From Gremmenia infestans (Eukaryota; Ascomycota; Leotiomycetes; Helotiales; Hamatocanthoscyphaceae), in NCBI GenBank assembly GCA_032629725.1, contig JAFEVB010000026.1, positions 1,008,749-1,072,748 of the forward strand: 64,000 nt of DNA. Direction: 5' to 3'. Positions 58,837 through 64,000 of this stretch are shown piece by piece (the first letter of the stretch is position 1; every line of letters starts with the position of its first letter). Made by a program: the position numbers and the translations under genes. Below the pieces are notes generated by a model that saw nothing but the letters and a program-made list of their open reading frames with translations, ran no database searches and was not told the origin of the DNA.

Positions 58837-60472
58837 ATGTCTGACTTCAACAAAGAAGAGGCGGCGACGACGACTATCCAGTCGCCGTCCGAGACCTCTT
58901 TCCCTGTCGTCAAGTCCGCACAGGAGAAGAAATTTGTGAGGAAGCTGGATCTTGTCCTGATGCCAGGACTGAGTATGTGTTTCCCTTCTTTATGGCCTGT
59001 ATGTCACTGACACTTCGCGATTAGTGCTTGCATACTTCACACACACACTTGATCGGGCTAATCTGGGAAATGCGAAGACTGATGGGCTTGAAAAAGATCT
59101 TGGGCTCCATGGAAACCAGTATTCTTTGCTGTTGATTCTTTTCTACATTCCCTATGGACTATTCAACATCCCAGCAACATTGACTGCAAAACGTTTCAAC
59201 CCCGCTGTGGTTATGCCAGTCATCATGTTCCTTTGGGGCATTTTTGCGATGGCTTCAGCCGCAACCACAAATTTTGGAGGAATATTAGCATGCAGGGTGT
59301 TGATGGGCGCAGTAGAAGCAGGGTTTTTGCCATGTGCTATCTTCTACTGCTCTCTGTTTTATACTAGGAAAGAGCTGGCCTTCAGAGTGTCCATATTTGG
59401 AATGATGGGATTCATTGCTGGAGCAGTCAGTGGAGTTATTGCATACAGCGTTTTCAAGTGGCATCGAGCGTTACAGGTATACAGCTCAGCTAGTAATCTA
59501 CTGATCGGATGGCTGATATTCCTCAGGGCTGGCAATATCTTTTTTTGATCGAAGGCGCAATGACTGCCGGAATCGCAGTTTTCAATTTCTTCTGGCTACC
59601 CCACAGCGTCAGCGAATCACGATGGTTCACCGAAGAGGAAGCATTACTCTCTGAATCCCGTCTTCACGAGGATACAAGTTCTGATCGCTTCTCTTGGCCC
59701 GACGCTAAAAACGAATTAAAGGACTGGAGAAACTGGAGCTTTGCGTTCATGGCTCTGATGTATGGTGTCGGTTCTAACTCTAGTTCTAACTTTCTACCTG
59801 TAAGGATTTTCCAATCACCTCTTAACAGATGGAGATTCTAACCACGTGGATAGACGATGGTAAAGCGACTTACTATTGACACGTCGAGGGCCAATCTGTA
59901 TACCGTGGGCCCAAATTTGACTGCTGCCTTCATTCAGTTGACGACATCCTGGTTTTCAGACAAGATACAACAACGTGCAACAGTAGCAGCAGGAGCTTTA
60001 TTGGTTTCCCTTGTTGGTTTTGTGCTTTTGGGAACACTTGACCTTATCCATAATGTCAAGGTTGGGTACTTCATCACCGTAAGAGCACCGCCGCAAGTTG
60101 ATACTTAGGACCTAAATATCTAACATGGACATCTAGTATCTAATCACATTTGGAACATTTACTCCCGGAATCTTAGTTCCAGCATGGGTGGCCAGTAACA
60201 CGCACACTACAACTGGCAGGGCTGTCACATTGGGATTGCTGTTTGCAGGTCAGAACTTGGCGGGGATTATCTCTTCCGCTTTGTTTCGAGCAAAGGATGC
60301 GCCAATTTACAAGCCGGCTCTTATCACTGTTGCGGTTACCCAAGGGGTCTATATTATTGTTTCTCTTGCTCAACGCCAGTACTATGTAAGGATCAATAAG
60401 AAGCTTAATAGTGGGGACATTTCTCGGGTTGTTGGCATTGAGAACAACCCGGAGTTCCGCTTTGCTCTTTGA
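58837..60472 (+). CDS. MFS permease, Dal5 (anion:cation symporter) family
   Basis: Five exons: 58837-58972, 59025-59476, 59527-59799, 59854-60078, 60137-60472 (473 aa). Twelve-helix importer for organic anions; yeast Dal5 takes up allantoate, ureidosuccinate and dipeptides. Signatures: KFVRKLDLVLMPGLM leading into helix 1, YFTHTLDRANLGNAK, GLHGNQYSLLLILFYIPYG and FLPCAIFYCSLFYTRKE. The fourth junction uses AG at 59852-59853; a nearer AG would leave an intron of only 29 nt and a wrong frame. It is in line with the dipeptidase, so a dipeptide substrate is a reasonable guess but not shown. Confidence 0.88.
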
Positions 60473-60639
60473 GACCATAGCCAAGGACCTAAAATGTCAA
60501 GGCGCAGCTATGTATGCATATAATCAGCTCATATATGTTTATTATACTACTTCGTCCTAGGCGAAACAGTTCTGTCAACAGGATCTGAATAAGGGGGCTT
60601 ATAGTATATCACCTATTAGCAACTATTATATCTAAGCGC

Positions 60640-61080
60640 CGCTGCTGTATAGACCTTACTGAGCCTGTAATTTGCTCTTCTAGGATAGAATCCTAAGCAT
60701 TCCATGCTACTTACCTTAGCCTCATATAAGAAGAATAGACCTATAGCTGATACTCCTAGATATAGTTCCTTTATCGAGTTTTATATAGTTTCAATTAGGT
60801 TCAGGTTAGGGAAGCCAACTAGCTATCCTATTTAATTCTAATTGATGCTAAGACCTCTATCATAAAAGCTCTTATATAACCCTTAGTATTATCCTTCTAG
60901 AACTTGAATTCTAGGTGCTCTAGTATGGTCTATTCTATAGTAGAAAGAATAATAATAACTAGCTTCCAGCATAAATTTTGTTCTAATCCTTCTCGATATA
61001 ATAGTAGACTAAGGGCCCCTCTAGTGCGACTATCACCATCACGCTTACTATCATAATACCTCTGCAGAAGCCCTGTCCAG
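60640..61080 (-). mobile_element. degenerate Tc1/mariner-type DDE transposase remnant
   Basis: On the minus strand the frames, broken by stops and at least one indel, still read the C-terminal half of a Tc1/mariner transposase. KDNTKGYI is the second catalytic Asp block (family: DNAPAH), and VGFPNLNLIETI (about 60783-60820) is the SPDLNPIE block with the catalytic Glu; it is preceded and followed by stop codons exactly where the family has Trp. The block between the catalytic Asp and Glu is about 34 codons, normal for Tc1. A C-terminal SMECLGFYPRRANYR segment follows. Most changes against the family motif are C-to-T or G-to-A (Ser to Phe, Asp to Asn, Pro to Leu, Trp to stop). Terminal repeats were not found, so the limits are approximate. 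Confidence 0.72.
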
Positions 61081-61195
61081 TCTAGTATCCGCTTATCTAT
61101 TCTACCCCACTTACAAATACGAACAATTTTACGAAGTAAAAGGTGCGAAGTCAGAACCCATGTCCCTGCCCTTTCACATTCCAATAGTAGCCTAC

Positions 61196-61255
61196 CTCGA
61201 TGGTGCAATGCAGGGACAGCTGGTTACGAAATACATGGTCTCGATGGTGCAATGC
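61196..61255. repeat. 16-bp direct repeat
   Basis: CTCGATGGTGCAATGC occurs at 61196-61211 and again at 61240-61255, upstream of the P450 gene. The rest of 61081-61436 holds no gene. Confidence 0.75.
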
Positions 61256-61436
61256 GGCCATTCTCCTACCTCCGTATAGCCGCTATGAGATGCACTAACT
61301 GATTGTGTAAAAGTTGGTAATACTCCATACAATGAAGGAGGAGTGCATCTAGTAGAGACAAGAGCATGCAGGTGACTATAAGTACCAGATATCTCGATGT
61401 TTATATGCTGATCGCATATCTCCAAAATTCTATACC

Positions 61437-63311
61437 ATGGATTTCTACCTAGTGTTTGGCTCGCTGGCTTGGGGAGTTGCGGCTATTTTGTTTGCGGTCG
61501 TAGTTTATCTCATATTTAATGAGTGGACGAGATACCAGGCACGACTGAAAGGTTTGAAGGGCCCGTGTGGACTTCCCGTCATTGGTAATCTCTATCAGGT
61601 GAGGGATCTCTAAAGCTGAAGACATCTACTAACTTATAAAAGGTTCATAACATTCCAGCGGCTGAGAAGTATAGACAGTGGGCGAAGAGCTATGGTGATG
61701 TCTACCAGATCCAGCTTGGGAATACCCCGATTGTAGTCATCAATTCTGCCGCTGCAGCTAAGAATCTACTCCTCACTCAAACTTCTGCTTTGAATTCAAG
61801 ACCTATTTTTCACGTCTTCCATAAGGTTAGTCTTGGTTTGAGTAGAGCAGACCACGATCTAATTCTACAAGATAATAACCCAGAGAGTTCTGTCCATTGG
61901 TACTTCGCCTTGGGATGACAGTTGCAAGAGACGAAGGAAAGCGGCAGCAACCGCCTTGAATCGCGCCAAGACCGCCGATTATCTCCCAGTATGATCGACT
62001 TCCCTGGGCAATCCAGAAGAAACCTATAGTATACTAATAATATGCAGATTGTAAAGCTGGAAACCACTGAGTTCATTGGAGATCTTTGGAAAGCAGGCAA
62101 GAGTGGAAAACTAGCAGTTGACCCTACTCCTATCACGCATCGGTTGTCATTGAATCTCAGTCTCACCTTGAATTATGGATTCAGGTAAGCTGCGAGAATT
62201 GTTTATAGGGGAAACTGCGCTGATTTGAAATATAAAGAGCCGAGTCAGCTAAAGCTCTAGAGACTTCTCCACTACTGTTAGAGATAATGCATATTGAGAC
62301 AGAAATTGGTAAACTGAGAAGTACGGGAAGTAATTATAGCAACTATATCCCTGCCTTGCGAGCTTGGGACTATCTGGTGGAAAGCCTTGGATCAGGCGAA
62401 GGCAATGCTTACGCAAAGGAGATTGGAAGAAGACGCCTTGAGTAAGTGACAAATCTTTCATCACTCAAAAACACTAAAACTAAGCATCAATCAGATACAA
62501 CAAAGTTTTGCTCAATGACCTCAAAGAAAGAATAGAGAATGGAAATGACAAGCCCTGTATCCAAGGCAATGTCTTGAAAGACCCCGAAGCCAGCAGTCTG
62601 ACTGAGGAGGAACTACTAAGCATCAGTCTCAGCATGATGGCCGGCGCAGAAACAACAACCCCAACCATTGGCTGGGGTATTCAACTGCTTTCGCAACGGC
62701 CAGATCTGCAGAGAAAGGCCTATCAAGCCATCAAGGCCTCTGGTATTACTAAGGATGATCCTTTCAGTTCTATAGAAGTTCCATACCTGAAAGCATTTAC
62801 AAAAGAGGTCCTCCGATACTACACCCCTCTGCGACTAGCCTTACCAAAAGCAACCTCCGGCGACGCGGTATGGGAAGGGCATGTGATCCCTAAGAATACA
62901 ATGGTGTAAGTAGTTGATAGTATCCTTTTTTCTTGATCTTTTTCAGCTGACAACAGATCCAGCTTCCTCAACTCCTGGAGCTGCAATAGAGATCCCGCCA
63001 TTTTTGAGAACGCCTTCGAGTTTATCCCAGAACGATGGCTTGAGAAGGAAACGACAGGAATCTCTCACTACTCTTTCGGCTATGGAGGTCGGATCTGCGT
63101 CGCCTCCCACGTTGCAAACAAAGCGGTCTATATGGCATTTTTGCACTTGATCCTAACATATGAAATTCTCCCCGAGGAAGAATCACTTGCCGAAATTGAC
63201 CCTATTCACGGGATTGAAGATGTTAAACATACTCGAGCAGCACCTAAAAACTCGAAGGTTTACTTTGTGCCCCGAAATGAGAAGCATCTGGCGGAGTATC
63301 TCGAGGAGTAA
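61437..63311 (+). CDS. cytochrome P450, phenylacetate hydroxylase (CYP504)-like
   Basis: Seven exons: 61437-61598, 61643-61825, 61884-61988, 62048-62184, 62238-62441, 62495-62905, 62963-63311 (516 aa). Haem monooxygenase anchored in the ER by an N-terminal helix (about 5-27). A GPCGLPVIGNLYQ hinge follows, then TSPWDDSCKRRRKAAATALNR, the I-helix AGAETTTP, EVLR (ExxR) and the haem loop FGYGGRICVA with Cys446. The segments DVYQIQLGNTPIVVINSAAAA and ASHVANKAVY resemble the CYP504 group that hydroxylates phenylacetate and its 3-hydroxy derivative; this is a similarity call only. The last junction has two nearby acceptors (62956 and 62962), both in frame. It is the last gene before the telomere and shows no break. 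Confidence 0.87.
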
Positions 63312-63913
63312 TTTAGTTCATCTATTAGTATCTAGGCCGTGCATAGAAATATTACTGATTGGAAATTAATATAGTATAGTAAAGCTGCTTTTGCTTTAGG
63401 TCTTAGTAACACCACCTACGTTGTATAGCTAAATATATCTAGCTAGCTTATCAGCTCGCTAGAATCGTTAGTAGTTGCTTCTAGAATGCTTCTATGCTTT
63501 ATATAAAACATGGATTCAATTCCCGCTTGCTTTTTCTATCTTGATATAGTTTGATCAAGTTGAAAATTAAGTGCAAGAAAACCAAGTTTGAACGTTGCTT
63601 CTATGGCCCGAATATTTTACCATCCTACCTCTTATATAAAGGTAGTGTTTTGGTAAAACACCAAAACTCGGGTGCTATGATTGGCCCAAGCGTTACTAAC
63701 TAAGGCGGTTTCCGGTAAGACACTATTTGGTAAGATACTAGTTTGCCTATACTACTATTTCCGTCCTAAATTCGACTTTTTTTACGTATAAGCATAATGT
63801 TTTTATATAATCTAGTGCACTAAGTAGCTGTATGCTATATCTGCAAGTCCTATATTATTCCTAGGCGCTTAAGCTAAGAGCGTTACTTATAAGTAGCACT
63901 ATACCAACTCTTT
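63312..63913. other. subtelomeric DNA with degenerate transposon-end-like repeats
   Basis: AT-rich, no gene. The hairpin GTGTTTTGGTAAAACAC (63645-63661) is followed by related units GGTAAGACACT and GGTAAGATACT (about 63714-63739). They look like mutated copies of one motif and could be the end of a pogo/Fot-like or other DNA element; no transposase is nearby. Confidence 0.5.
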
Positions 63914-64000
63914 GGGTTAGGGTTAGGGTTAGGGTTAGGGTTAGGGTTAGGGTTAGGGTTAGGGTTAGGGTTAGGGTTAGGGTTAGGGTTAGGGTTAGGG
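63914..64000 (+). repeat. telomere, TTAGGG tandem array
   Basis: GGG followed by uninterrupted TTAGGG units to the end of the window (87 bp, about 14 units). The G-rich strand runs 5' to 3' toward the edge, as at a right chromosome end. Confidence 0.98.

Noticed and set aside
47315..63311. A secondary-metabolite cluster near the telomere
   Set aside because: A P450, MFS permease, GST and Zn2Cys6 factor are present, but there is no PKS, NRPS, terpene or other core gene in the window.
1..64000. Search for CRISPR arrays, rRNA and tRNA genes
   Set aside because: No spaced direct repeats of CRISPR type, no rRNA, and no tRNA-like A/B boxes with a foldable cloverleaf were seen by eye; a tRNA scan would be decisive.

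Overview
This is nuclear DNA of a filamentous ascomycete (Pezizomycotina). Nearly every gene has several short GT-AG introns of about 45-65 nt, the gene content is typically fungal (HET domain, Zn2Cys6 factor, CBM1 chitinase, deuterolysin, F-box, Dal5-like permease), and the right edge ends in a perfect TTAGGG array. That array runs 5'->3' toward the edge, so the right edge is a chromosome end. A class such as Leotiomycetes is possible but cannot be fixed from the sequence alone. All exon joins below were read by eye from splice sites and reading frame.

Layout. 1-13 kb, mostly housekeeping: an acyl-protein-thioesterase-like serine hydrolase cut by the left edge, a GH36 raffinose synthase/Sip1-like enzyme divergent from a mitochondrial tyrosyl-tRNA synthetase, an unknown 555-aa protein, a phenolic acid decarboxylase and an F-box protein. 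13-30 kb, lipid, wall and secreted functions: a delta-12 desaturase, a small membrane protein, a PhyH dioxygenase, a 3-kb gene-free stretch, a GH18 chitinase with CBM1, a decayed oleate hydratase, an M35 deuterolysin and a secreted isochorismatase-like hydrolase. 30-47 kb: a DHA2-like exporter divergent from folylpolyglutamate synthase (with a possible mitochondrial start), a TauD dioxygenase behind a sugar transporter, Sac1 divergent from Rab5, and MIC60. 47-64 kb, subtelomeric: a HET gene, a Zn2Cys6 factor and a GST, each broken by one stop codon, then an intact thioredoxin-PITH protein, an AT-rich gap, a dipeptidase, a Dal5-like permease, a degenerate Tc1/mariner transposon, a cytochrome P450 and the telomere.

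How it fits together. The core genes serve translation, folate metabolism, phosphoinositide and endosome traffic, and mitochondrial cristae. The accessory genes suggest a saprotroph or plant-associated fungus that handles phenolics, chitin, proteins, sulfonates, sugars and xenobiotics. The most distinctive signal is gene decay: four genes carry in-frame stops and three of them are consecutive. Where the ancestral codon can be inferred, each stop is a CpA-to-TpA (or reverse-strand) transition, which is the RIP signature, and a transposon nearby looks RIP-mutated. Only about 600 bp separate the last intact gene from the telomere repeats. I did not find a clear new defence or biosynthetic system. 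The best leads are this decay pattern, the abrupt telomere junction, the dipeptidase/Dal5 pair and the two-start folylpolyglutamate synthase.
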